A stretch of 64,000 nucleotides of DNA from Sphagnum compactum (Eukaryota; Bryophyta; Sphagnopsida; Sphagnales). The DNA lies in the NCBI GenBank assembly GCA_965153455.1, contig OZ234495.1:17356875-17420874 (forward strand), in the 5' to 3' direction. The notes beneath the pieces were generated by a model. That model worked only from the letters and a program-made list of their open reading frames with translations. It was not told the DNA's origin and made no database searches. The position numbers and the translations under genes are program-made. Every line of letters begins with the position of its first letter. Within the stretch, counting starts at the first letter, position 1. Below, piece after piece: positions 51,977-63,887 of the stretch.

Positions 51977-52087
51977 CACTACTACAAAATGTGGGTGCAG
52001 TTCAATAATCCCTATTCACTAAACCAATGAATTCACTCGCAATCTAGTGAAATCACTTGGCGTATTGGGACACATTTTGTTGTAGTG
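51977..52087. mobile_element. Miniature CACTA-like element
   Basis: The left end CACTACTACAAAATGTG at 51977 and the right end CACTACAACAAAATGTG, read inward from 52087, are 17-base inverted repeats with one difference. The bases just outside are AAA on both sides (51974-51976 and 52088-52090), a 3-bp duplication as made by CACTA (EnSpm) transposons. At 111 bp it has no coding capacity and depends on an element elsewhere. Confidence 0.8.
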
Positions 52088-52090
52088 AAA

Positions 52091-53419
52091 AGATGGAGGT
52101 CTTGTCAAGAGATAAAAGTTTGGCTAAGAAAAGTCAATTTTTTTGACAAAAGGTAAAGGTTTAACAAAAATAAAATAAAATTGTTGAAAGGTAAAGGTTT
52201 CACCATGAATTTAAATAGAAATTTTGTAAAGAGATAAAATTTTAACTAAGAAGATATAGAGATTTTGTCAACTTGTAAAAGTTTAAACATGAAAAGATAA
52301 AGGTTTTGCCAATAGACATAGCTTTAACCAAGAAGAGTTAAAAGTTGTGCCAAAAGGAAAAGGTTTAGCCATGAAAAAATAAAATGTACATAGGTAGGTA
52401 AACAATTGGTAAGTAGGGCCAAAATGTACTTCAATAATGTAACTGAGGAATTAAGGTAACTAGATTGAAAAAAAACACCTAAAAATTAAAAAGGGTCAAA
52501 GGTCAATAGCCCAAAAAGGTTGACTATGGTACAATGTTGGGTTAACATAAGGTCAAAAACTGAATGAAGAAACATAGCCCATCTTATGGACAAAATGGCC
52601 AACTAGTGCACTAGTGGTTGCTAGTTCACTGTGGCTTACTAATTGTGATGTTATTTGTCATAGGTAAAAACCCGAGTTTGGTGCATTACCATAATAAAAG
52701 ACTTATGACAAAAATCAAGGGTGATCTTGAATTTTGGTAATGCCTTGATCCATTAAAATTTTCATCAAGTGTGTCGAATTAACTTGAATTTCAATAATAT
52801 TCTTAAAGTGTATGATTCTTACATTATTGATATTCTTTAAAAAACTTGCGGTCAATCATTCTAATCACTAGGGTGTCATTAATTTTAATCATCCTTTCGA
52901 ATTTTATTTTATTTTCTTAAAGAGTTGAATTTTCTAGATATTAAATTGATTACTTACTACTAGTGTTTGGGGGTGTTTTTGAGGTGAAATCACCACATGC
53001 CTAAAGAGCTGGCCTCCTCTTTCACCAAACTCACTTAATATAATCCTTCACCTGATTTGCCTCCTTATTGCCTTTGAGCATAATCCCCCCTCCTCCACCC
53101 CACTTGAGAGGTCACTAGGAGAGGATATTTCATGTCTTATTTTCATGGAAACACCCCTTACTCCCGCCCGTCCCTCCCCCCAACTTGCGATGAGCTTCCT
53201 GGCTTGGCATTTCACTTGAAACATAAGACCGCACTCCACATGGACCAAAAGAAAAAAAATTGGGAAAAAAAAAATAAATAAATAAAATCTACTTGCTCCA
53301 CTGATTTAAAATTCCAAAATAAACCATTTTTGGCTTACAAGGCATTTAGGGGTTAAAAACACCCTTCTTGCAAAATCTGTGAGGTGTGAAATAGCATATC
53401 TCTTAATGTGCCTGATCTT
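52091..53419. other. Intergenic with degenerate AT-rich repeats
   Basis: Up to about 52400 the sequence continues loosely repeated phrases such as gataaaagttttgccaa and aaaggtttaacca with 25-35 base spacing. Beyond that it is plain AT-rich DNA with an A run near 53250-53285. No gene is recognised. Confidence 0.45.
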
Positions 53420-53602
53420 TTACTTTGGAGTGGCTGCAAGTTGAGCCCGCTGCTGCCTTGTGTATTCCCACACAGCAACAGCTCCATTGTAATGGACACT
53501 GAGGGACCTTATTACACGTAGCTGTGGGATCTCCATGCAGGCATCAAGCACCTGGATAAGGTTGACGGGAATGCCTTCTTTCTCCAGTCCGGGAACCAAG
53601 AC
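53420..53602 (-). pseudogene. Orphan 3'-terminal exon of an unidentified protein
   Basis: A TTTGCAG acceptor at 53603 opens 60 codons to a TAA stop. The residues look like a folded, conserved protein: [20 protein letters not shown], then [20 protein letters not shown] and WEYTR. They are not low complexity, and base composition is higher in GC than the surroundings. I do not recognise the family. Neighbouring exons were not found; the next 320 bases upstream on this strand are taken up by a small hAT-like element. It is either the last exon of a gene whose other exons are short and diverged, or a captured or duplicated exon. Confidence 0.45.
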
Positions 53603-53704
53603 CTGCAAATCCATGGCAGTTACCATTGGACATTACATTTTCGTCCAAGTCTGATTCTGTCAACACGCTCGGGCCTAATGAATCATTAAGCTGAAATTTA
53701 GGAC

Positions 53705-53921
53705 CAGTGTTGGGAAGCTAAGAAAAACGGGAGCAGACGCCTGCTGATTATTAGGGCAGTGCTCTTCGAGTTCATAACCGTGGTTCTCCGGAAAACCCAC
53801 ACACCCAATTCCTGATATATGACCAGGGTTCTCAGACACTTGAGAAAAATTAAGAGTGTTTGTACAGCTATCACCATAAAAGAAAGGGGAACCACTTTCT
53901 TCATTATATAAATCCCAACTG
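53705..53921. mobile_element. Short hAT-like element next to the orphan exon
   Basis: The left end CAGTGTTGGGAAG and the right end, CAGTTGGGA read inward from 53921, are similar. Flanking 8-mers match at 5 of 8. The interior phrases ttcataaccgtggttctc and agggttctca resemble those in the element at 39421-39762. It is probably a shorter member of the same family. Confidence 0.45.
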
Positions 53922-56900
53922 TTGAGCATCCAGAGATTAGTGCGTATTACTTAGGTTTTACAAAGATGGACAGATCTGCTTCAAGTATTATTTCATCGTC
54001 AAAACACTTGCAAACATCTACATTTTGTCGTCTTATTTCTATGGACCATAAAGGATCAGTTTTGCTCTTGATTTTTTCTCTAGGAGTGCATTAGGTTGTT
54101 TCACAGGAGTGGCAGCTCATACCCAACAATAAAACCCCACAAAAACCATCTCAACAACTTCACGTGATTCCTCTCAAGAGATTTGACAAGGATTCAGGAC
54201 AAGATCAGTCAAGATAATATATTCTATTATCGAATATCCCCTTCCCAAAAACCCCAGAGCTCCCACAACTACAGCAGGTACTCTCTCCTTAGAATTATGT
54301 TATAGAGCAAAATTATTGCCATTAGATTCAATTAATCTTTCTTTTATCTTAGGGTGGGAATTGCCCATTTTTATATTTTTGATGATGGTAGGTTTAAGCA
54401 TGTAGGAGAGGTAATTTACGATAGGGCAAAATTATCGTCTTTCAAAGGTTTTTTGTTCAGGTAACTATAACATACAACTTTATTAACTATTTGTTGAATA
54501 GTTTTAGTACAATATTAATAATGTACTAATAGTTTTTTAGGTTTCTATATTTTTCCTTGACATTACCATTAGGACAGGTGGTAATTGTGGAAACCCTTGT
54601 TTGAGCCTATTTACATTACCCCACAATCAATTGCAACCTTACATTTCAAAGATTGAAGGCAGCTACAAGGATCCTAATAAATTTGGGTTCTAAAGTAAAA
54701 CTTCTGAGATATGCCATGTGCCATGTGCCATGCATTAATTTGACAACATACATAAATCTTAGGTCGTTGAAGTAGATGATTTTTGTCATAAGTATTTTGC
54801 CATATGGCATGTTACAATTCACCCACATGTACAAATCTCAGGTTGTTGAAAACAAACAGTGAGGATTTTAGTTTTTAGTATAAGATTTTATTTATTCAAA
54901 ATTCAGTAAAATTTCCAAATGGTGTGAAATAATCTTCCTGCATGTACAAATCTTAAATTATTAAGAGCAAATGGCAAGGATTTTTAATTATTTTAAAATT
55001 CAATAATTTTGCCACATAGTGTCTTTCAAGTTGTTACCATTGTAATCACAAGTAGTCACAAGTAGTCACATTTTTTCATTTTCATGACAAGCAGTACATG
55101 GACGATCAACAAATGAAGCATAACCATTCATCATATATTAGTTCCTTGGACTATGCCGACCTCACCACGAATCTCATCATTTACAACTATTTATCACATG
55201 CAACTTGCTCAAGGTGATTAATGGGATGCTAATTGAAATTGTTACTTGTGACTTTAAAAAAGTCACAAATTCAAGTTGAAAGAATACAAATAATTTCTTC
55301 TAGTGTATTACAATGATTAAATTTTTTCTCCCTACCTAATTTGTCATTACAACCACAATGGCAAGATTATTGATATAAGGCCATATTTGTTTTATTTCAA
55401 TGGATGGCAATGTTATTGCCAAGGACAAAAAGAACGAGAAAACAAAGGTGTAGGTCTAGTCCACCAATCAATGGATAGCAATGTGGGGAAAAAAAGAAAG
55501 AAAAAAGTTGCTTACTTTTTTCCCCACTATGCTCCACTTAACAACTAGTACAATTGTTTTCCATTAAAAATTTTAACTCCTTGAATCCCAATGATTGCAA
55601 TGGCAAAATTGTAAATATAGATCCCTTTTGTTCTATGAGTGGATAAGTTTGGCCTAGACATATAAAAAATAAATAAGAAACATATTAAAATAATATTACA
55701 ATTTCTTGTGGTCACCATCGATGGCTTTAACATGAGCCCCCAAAAAATGCCATTTTCTTTCCTTTCATTACACATGTGCTCACCTCTTGGGGTTGCTACA
55801 AAAAAAGGATAAAAACAAGTAAAAATGTAAAGGATTCCTACCTTCAATTGTTCTTCAATTGTAGCTTCCCATTTTGGTGTTTAATTTTAAAAATGTGCAT
55901 CTTACTTTTGTCACTAAAAGCATAGTGGGTAGATCATATATAAACCTTGACTCAATGTCTAGCTTTATGAAAAAAAATCAAAACAAAATTCTTGATGTTT
56001 TTTGAAATCTTTTCATATGTTAATCACAAACCAAAAAAATATGATCCACATGATAACATGAAATTTAAATAATACAACACAATAAATTTCATGGAAGTGA
56101 TGTTTTGGGGCTACACAACAAAGGACAATATATCGAAAAATCTTTACTTTTTGCTCATTTCCAAAGGCTTGGTCAAAAATCAAATACACATGCATATATG
56201 ATAACCAAAATATTCTTTGATTTGAATTGATAATTTGTTGGCACTTAGAAGGTGACCATATTAGATTATGAGTGTCATAGAATCCTTCAAGTTCTTGAAT
56301 CTTGACATATGCATTAAAGGAGTTTAAAGTACTAGTGTGTGGTTATTTAAATTTTCAAAAAACTAGTAATTAATGTTTTCTTAGTAGTTTAAGATTAGAG
56401 AACTATTGATTCCAATTCTTTGAAAAAAAATCAAAATCATAGAATTTTGGTCTTTTTAATTCAAAAACCTTAAAGAATAAAAAAATTCATAAAAATAAGT
56501 AACTAGAAAATAATATTCATTTTTTTCCAAAAAACTTTAGAACTATGGTTATATATCAAAATTGAATTTTTGATTATTTTGAAAAAATGTGATTTTGAAT
56601 TTTAATAATCATCCTAATACCACTAGGGGTCTATTATCGTTTCTTTTAACCATTGAACACTTGTTTAGACATGTCAAAACTCTTTAAATAATCTTGACCA
56701 CCCATTGTAACACATATAATAAATATTAACCAAACATTCCAATGTTATTACCGAGAAAGTTGTGACTACATAAACTACCATAAGGTAAAGAAAAAGAATA
56801 GTGAATTAATGACTCCAAACTTCTTATTAGTTCCGGTTGTGAACTACCTTAATTGCAAATGAACCCAAAAAATAAATTATCATTCATGGAATTGCATTAT

Positions 56901-57009
56901 TTCATTTTTGGCATATAATTGAAAACCTGAACACCTAAAGTTCCTTAAAATCTTATGTCTAATATATGTGTGTGGCATGTTCAACTTTGAATACCTAAAC
57001 AAATGTAAC
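53922..57009. other. AT-rich intergenic region before the receptor locus
   Basis: No gene, RNA or transposon ends were recognised. Small features are a gccatgtgccatgtgccatgc triplet near 54713-54733 and a tandem agtagtcacaagtagtcaca near 55049-55068. Confidence 0.45.
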
Positions 57010-57869
57010 TTTTTTGAAACCATCAATTGGTTGATAGATGTAGGTAGCTTTCGACAAATCGAGCTCTTACAAAGCCGTCAATTGGCCAATAAATGTAGAT
57101 AGCTCCTTCACTTCAAAGCACCCCAACAATTTGAATTTTTGCAAAGCCATCAATTGGTCAATAGATGTAGGTAGTTCCTTCGATTTAGAACACTGCCACA
57201 TAGTCAATTCTTACAAGGTTGTCAATTGGCCAATAGATGTAGGAAGCTCCTTCAACTCATCACACTACGACAAATACAACTTTTTCAAAATTGTCAATTG
57301 GCCGATAGATGCAAGTAGCTCCCTCAACTTAGAACACCATGATGAATCCAACTCTTGCAAAGCCATCAATTGACTGATAGATGTAAGTAACTCCTTCAAC
57401 TTAGTACAATATGACAACTTCAACTCTTGCAAAATCATCAATTGGCCAATATATGTAGGTAGCTCCTTCAACTCAGAACATTGAAATAGATACAACTTTT
57501 GTAATGTCGTCAATTAGCCAATAGATATAGGTAGCTCAACTTAGAACACCATGACAAATCTAACTTTTCCAAAGCCATCAACTTGTCGATAGATGTAGGT
57601 AGCTCCTTCAATTCAGAAAACCCTGACAAATTCAACTCTTGCAAAGTCATCAATTGGCCGATAGATGTAGGTACCTCCTTCAACTCAAAGCACCCCGATA
57701 ATTTGAACTTTTGCAAAGCCATCAATTGGCCAATAGACGTAGGTAATTCTTTCAATTTAGAATTGGCTTATAGATGTAGGAATTCCTTCAACTCAGAACA
57801 CTCGTACAAATTCAACTCTTGCAAAGCCGTCAATTGGCTGATAGATGTAGGTAGCTCCTTCAATTGAGA
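57010..57869 (-). pseudogene. Decayed LRR repeats beyond the receptor stop codon
   Basis: The same 72-bp LRR unit seen in the receptor continues for about 12 more copies past the stop codon, now with frameshifts, small deletions and stops. Readable parts include LKELPTSIGQLMALQKFKLS and LSGFSELKELPTSID in the minus-strand frame 57510-57755, and YIGQLMILQELKLSYCTKLK in 57265-57513. A copy next to 57770 has lost part of a unit. This is a former extension of the LRR domain, or an older end of the array, that is no longer translated. Confidence 0.85.
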
Positions 57870-60610
57870 TTAGTCATACAAATCCAACTTTTGCAAAGTC
57901 GTCAATTGGTCGATAGATGTAGGTAGCTCCTTCAATTTAGAACATTTTTTCAAATTCAACTCTTGCAAAGTTGTCAATTGGCCGATAGATGTAGGTAGCT
58001 CCTTCAACTGAGAACACTCATACAAATTCAACTTTTGCAAAGCCGTCAATTGGCCGATAGATGTAGGTAGCTCCTTCAATTCAGAACACCATGACAAATT
58101 CAACTTTTGCAAAGCCGTCAATTGGCCGATAGATGTAGGTAGTTCTTTCAACTCAGAACACATCGATAAATTCAATTTTTGCAAAACCATCAAGTGGCCG
58201 ATAGATGTAGGTAGCTCCTTGAACTCAGAACACCCCGACAAATTCAATTCTTGCAAAGCCGTCAAGTGGCCAATAGATGTAGGTAACTCCTTCAACTCAT
58301 AACACCCCCACAAATTCAACCCTTGCAAAGCCGTCAATTGCCCGATAGATGTAGGTAGCTCCTTCAATTCAGAACACTTTTTCAAATTCAACTCTTGCAA
58401 AGTTGTCAATTGGCCGATAGATGTAGGTAGCTCTTTCAACTGAGAACACTCGTACAAATTCAACTCTTGCAAAGCCGTCAATTGGCCGATAGATGTAGGT
58501 AGCTCCTTCAACTGAGAACACTCGTACAAATTCAACTCTTGCAAAGCCGTCAATTGGCCGATAGATGTAGGTAGCTCCTTCAACTCATAACACCCCCATA
58601 AATTCAACCCTTGCAAAGTCGTCAATTGCCCGATAGATGTAGGTAGCTCCTTTAATTCAGAACATTCTTTCAAATTCAACTTTTGCAAAGTTGTCAATTG
58701 GCCGATAGATTTAGGTAGTTCCTTCAACCGAGAACACTCATACAAATTCAACTCTTGCAAAGTTGTCAATTGGCCAATAGATGTAGGTAGAACCTTTAAC
58801 TGAAAACACCATGACAAATTCAACTTTTGCAAAGCCGTCAATTGGCTGATAGATGTAGGTAGCTCCTTCAACTCAGAACACCCCGACAAATTCAATTCTT
58901 CTAAAGCCGTCAAGTGGCCGATAGATGTAGGTAACTCCTTCAACTCATAACACCCACACAAATTCAACTCTTGCAGAGCCGTCAATTGGCCGATAGATGT
59001 AGGTAGCTCCTTCAACTTAGAAGACCATGACAAATCCAACTCTTGCAAAGTCGTCAATTGGCCGATAGATGTAGGTAGCTTCTTCAACTTAGAACACCAT
59101 GACAAATCCAACTTTTGCAAAGTCGTCAATTGGCCGATAAATGTAGGTACCTCCTTCAACTTAGAACACCATGACAAATTTAACTTTTCCAAAGCCATCA
59201 ACTCGTCGATAGATGTAGGTAGCTCCTTCAATTCAGAAAACCCTGACAAATTCAACTCTTGCAAAGTCGTCAATTGGCCGATAGATGTAGGTAGCTCCTT
59301 CAACTTAGAACACATTGACAAATTCAAGTTTTGCAAAACCGTCAATTGGCCGATAGATGTAGGTAGCTCCTTCAACTCAGAACACCATGACAAATACAAG
59401 TTTTGCAAAGCCGTCAATTGGTCGATAGATGTAGGTAGCTCCTTCAATTGAGAACACCCCGACAAATCCAAGTCTTGCAAAGTTGTCAATTGGCCGATAG
59501 ATGTAGGTAGCTCCTTCAACTCATAACACCATGACAAATACAAGTTTTGCAAAGCCGTCAATTGGTCGATAGATGTAGGTAGCTCCTTCAATTGAGAACA
59601 CCCCGACAAATCCAAGTTTTGCAAAGCCGTCAATTGGCCGATAGATGTAGGTAGCTCCTTCAACTGAGAACACCATGACGAATCCAACTTTTGTAAGGCC
59701 GTCAATTGGCCGATAGATGTAGGTAGCTCCTTCAACTTAGAACACCTTGACAAATCCAAGTTTTGCAAAACCGTCAATTGGCCGATAGATGTAGGTAGCT
59801 CCTTCAACTCAGAACACCATGACAAATACAAGTTTTGTAAAGCCTTCAATTGTTCGATAGATGTAGGTAGCTCCTTCAATTGAGAACACCCCGACAAATT
59901 CAATTCTTGCAAAGCCGTCAAGTGGTCGATAGATGTAGGTAGCTCCTTGAACTCAGAACAACTCGACAAATTTAATTCTTGCAAAGCCGTCAAGTGGCCG
60001 ATAGATGAAGGTAGCTCCTTCAACTCATAACACCCCCACAAATTGAACCTTTGCAAAGCCGTCAATTGGCCGATAGATGTAGGTAGCTCCTTCAATTCAG
60101 AACACTTTTTCAAATTCAACTTTTGCAAAGTTGTCAATTGGCCGATAGATGTAGGTAGTTTCTTCAATTGAGAACACCATGACAATTCCAACTTTTGCAA
60201 AACCATCAATTGGCTGATAGATGTAGGTAGCTCTTTCAATTGAAAACACCATGACAAATTCAACTCTTGCAAAGTCGTCAATTGGCTGATAGATGTAGGT
60301 AGTTCTTTCAACTTAGAACACTCCGACAAATCCAACTTTTGCAAAGCCGTCAATTGGCCGATAGATGTAGGTAGCTGCTTCAATTCATAACACCGATTCA
60401 AATTCAACTCTTGCAAAGTCGTCAACCGGCCGATAGATGTAGGTAATTCCTTCAATTTAAAACAACATGACAAATTCAACTTTTGCAAAGTCGTCAATTG
60501 GCCGATAGATGAAAGTAGCTCCTTCAATTTAGAACAGCTCGACAAATTCAATTGTCGCAAAGCCATCAATTTGCCAATAGATGTAGGTAGCTTTTCCAAA
60601 TTATGACAAT
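57870..60610 (-). repeat. 72-bp tandem array encoding 38 LRR units
   Basis: The unit is 72 bp, exactly 24 codons, with the plus-strand phrases gtcaattggccgatagatgt, aggtagctccttcaactcag and caaattcaactcttgcaaag. Copies are mostly near-identical at the DNA level, including synonymous positions, which implies recent unequal exchange or gene conversion rather than selection on protein alone. Conserved residues are the leucine positions, the Cys (asparagine-ladder equivalent) and the LPTSI loop. Confidence 0.93.
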
Positions 60611-63600
60611 TTGACAAATCAAGGACATGTAGATGGAAACAATGAACCAAATCATTTGGCAACTTTTTTATTTTGGATATGTGAAGACGTAGCCATTGTA
60701 AGCATTCTACATTTTGTTGTTGGATAAAAATTTTGACAAATTTTGGCCTTGTTTCAATCATTTGGAGCAATCTAAGGCTAGGAAGCTCCAAATTTTTGAA
60801 TAGTGATAAAGGCAAGTCTTCATTACCATTTAATAAGATTCCTTCCAATTTTTGGGCCACCTATAAAATGCAAGATTGTAATATGTTAATCATCAAAATA
60901 ATAATAATAACACACAAGTTTTATTTTTCCAAAGAAAATTTCGATTAACCTTTTATTATATTTTAAATATCCATCCAAATTGGTATTGCATTACAAAAAC
61001 ATGATTAAAATAACATTCTATGACCATGGGGAATTGTGATAATTACCTCTTTATGTTGCAAACATTGGAAACTTTCTTTTTTCGAATCCCATAATCGATT
61101 TTTTCTTGCAATTTTTCGACCCATGTCTCGTAATTGGTCGTGCATGACTAGGTCTCCATTTTCACTTAATTTCACAAGAGATCTATCTTTCAAGTTTTGC
61201 AAACCAAGTTGAGGGGATGATTGAGAATCCCATATTTGAATAATCATTTGTTCATTCAAACCACAAAAATAACAAGCAATATCCAAAAACATGTTGCATT
61301 CAGTGGGTTGCAAATCATCATAAGAAATTTGCAAGCTCCTCCAAAGCTTATCATCCTTACCCCCATCCAAAGCCTCAGCATTACGTAGTCTTTGCAAGAC
61401 ATCCTTCCAAATCTCCAATTGTTGTTTGGTGTGCAAAAACCCGCCCATTACTTCAAGGCTTAAAGGAAGCCCATCACAAGCTTGCACGATTTCATCAAAA
61501 ATGACCTCAAAACCTTCTTTAACTACCTTTGTAATGCGAAATGCTTGGAATAAAAAAAGTTCTTTTGCTTCTTCCATGTCGAGTGGTGCCACATCCATTT
61601 TCCCGTTTTCACTTACATGACCTTCTAAAATTTGCCAATTGCGACAAGTCACAATTACATTGCTCGAAATCATTTTATTTTGTTTACCTTGGATAGCAAG
61701 AACTTGTAAGGCTATCAAGTTTTCTGTTGTACCGACATCGTCTACAACCACTAATACATTCTTACATATCATACAATTTCTTATAGAATCAAGATCATTG
61801 TCATTGATGTCTTCTTCCTTTGTCATTTTTCGACCACACAAATCCTCCAAAAGTTGTTTTTGAACATCTTCAAGTCCTTTTGACTTCACATCCTCCAAGA
61901 AGCTAAATTTATCATATTTATCGTGGAATAAATGATAGACTTTCTTGCTCAAAGTGGTTTTTCCAATACCGCCCATTCCAACCAAACTCACGATGGGGAC
62001 CTTTTGTAGCAAGTTGTTGATATCATTAGCTTTTTTTTCCAACCCCACTTCACATCGTGGTAGTATTGGAAGTCGCGTTGATTTCTGCAATAATCCGTAT
62101 ATGGATCAACATTGAAGTCAACAAGACGATTTAGAATTGCACACAGACATGAACACAAACCATTGTATTTTGTTGAGAAATAAAATATTCAAATAATTGC
62201 ATGATAATGTATATATTTTTGTTTCAAATATTTTCAAATATTTAAAAAATCTAATCTTCATAAATTATTTTTATCATTTCTTTGAAACAATGACAATTTG
62301 CATGAATTTTTTAATTTATTTTGTACCTTCAAACAAGCTTTCAAACACTCCACCATTTTACTATAGCTCATATGGTCCTTTGTACATGGTTGGCAAATAG
62401 TCAAATGAGTGGCATCCTCAACTTTGTAATTGTTATTTCTTGACAATCGTTGAGCTGATGCATATGGCACTATAACTTCCTACATGTGTCAAAAAGTTTG
62501 TTAATTAGTGGGATGAAGGATCTCAACAATGTATTTACTTCTTCACGATGTTCAATTTAATAACTTTGCGAATATCCATTAAAAAGGCCAAGATATCAGC
62601 TTGAGATTCAAAATTTTGAAATGTTATTCAAATCTTAATAAACCATGGAAATACCACGTGATTAAAGCACTAGAAAAAAAGATGGGAATCATTTCCCTAC
62701 ATGTACCATTCCAACAAAAAACTCTAAAACATATTAATGATAAGTCCTTGGTTTTTATCATAATTAAATAGAATAAAGGGATCACAATTTTCAAGCATTC
62801 AAAACAATGCAATATTCAAATTAATTGAAGTAAAAGTCAAAGTCATTGAGTCTTTAGAATGTACCCCATTTTGATTAAGAGGTTTTCCTTCAGCGAAAGC
62901 ATAGATGTTGATGTTTGCTTCAACGGCATCATCAAAATCCACTGAAAGTTGTTCCATTTGACGATTGAAATATTGAATATTGTTTAATAGGCTCGATTGT
63001 GCTTTCATTAGTTTGTTGTCGATTGAGTTCATTCCTTGAAATTGCCAAGTAAAATATTCTAATAATTCTTTTGGACCACCTGCGTGGGGGACACCATAGA
63101 AAATTGTCCCTTTAAGGTTTTCAAGAAACCTTTTGCAATCCATCCTTCTTCTCATGTCATATTCATTTGCGACCTTTTGATAGATACATTTGTGCACATC
63201 AACCACCAAACTTTTGAGTACAAGACCACCAAAGCTATAACCAACCAATACAATTGGAGCAATCCAAAGGGTCGCATACCTACATGTATACAACAAAAAA
63301 GTGTTATCATTAACTTGTAAAATATTAATACTGCAATGTGTCATAAAATGGGAAGTGCAACTCAAACATTATTATATACGGGCCAAGAAAAATAGATGTG
63401 CCTTTGTAAATCATACATGAATTGTCAATAAATGGAAATGAAACATCAAAAATTTATAGAAATGTTCCAAAAACATGACACATTATATAATGTATTTATG
63501 TCATCTTCAATTTTCTATGTTTACATATATTTCATATAAGATTTGATTTGAATCCTTAAAAAGTGAAGCCTTAAAGTTGTGGTGGACATTGTTGTACCTT

Positions 63601-63887
63601 GCATTCACCACCAAACTTTCAAGAAGGTTCTTGCCAATTTTTGTCACATCATCATGAACGTCATTATATGACAAAGAAAGGATTTGGACATTGTTTCCGA
63701 TGTCATTTGGTAACCACCTTTCCGGCCAAAATATACTTTCTTCTCCATTGGTGGGGCTTGATGTCCATGTTTCTTTCCACGCAAGCTCGATTTTATTCCC
63801 ATGAACAATGCCATGAAAAAAAATGATGACCAAATCCGGATGTTTTAAAATGCAATCATGGGGATAAACATCGTGCACTGGTACGAT
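57870..63887 (-). CDS. Alpha/beta-hydrolase-NB-ARC-LRR immune receptor, 5' end outside the window
   Basis: Intracellular NLR-type receptor. In-window exons are 63598-63887, 62865-63279, 62327-62479, 61047-62084 and 57870-60860, giving 1628 residues in one phase. The exon at 63887 starts at a TTTGTAG acceptor, so at least one 5' exon lies beyond the window. Residues 1-286 form an alpha/beta-hydrolase of the SERAC1-like kind: DLVIIFFHGIVHG, nucleophile GYSFGG (Ser112) and a likely catalytic His260 in DATHLTICQP. Residues 287-632 are NB-ARC: P-loop GMGGIGKTT (322-330), kinase-2 NVLVVVDDVG, GLPLSLEVMGG and MHDQLRDMGRKIAR. Residues from 633 lead into 38 LRRs of 24 residues, consensus LTALQELNLSGCSELKELPTSIGQ in two overlapping halves. 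Hydrolase-fused NLRs are known from liverworts and other bryophytes. All catalytic and nucleotide-binding motifs look intact. The array ends at a TAA where the repeat consensus has a Cys codon. Confidence 0.92.

Noticed and set aside
57010-60610. Regular 72-bp repeats suggesting a CRISPR-like or satellite array
   Set aside because: The unit is exactly 24 codons with LRR spacing and an open frame over 38 units, fused to NB-ARC. There are no unique spacers.
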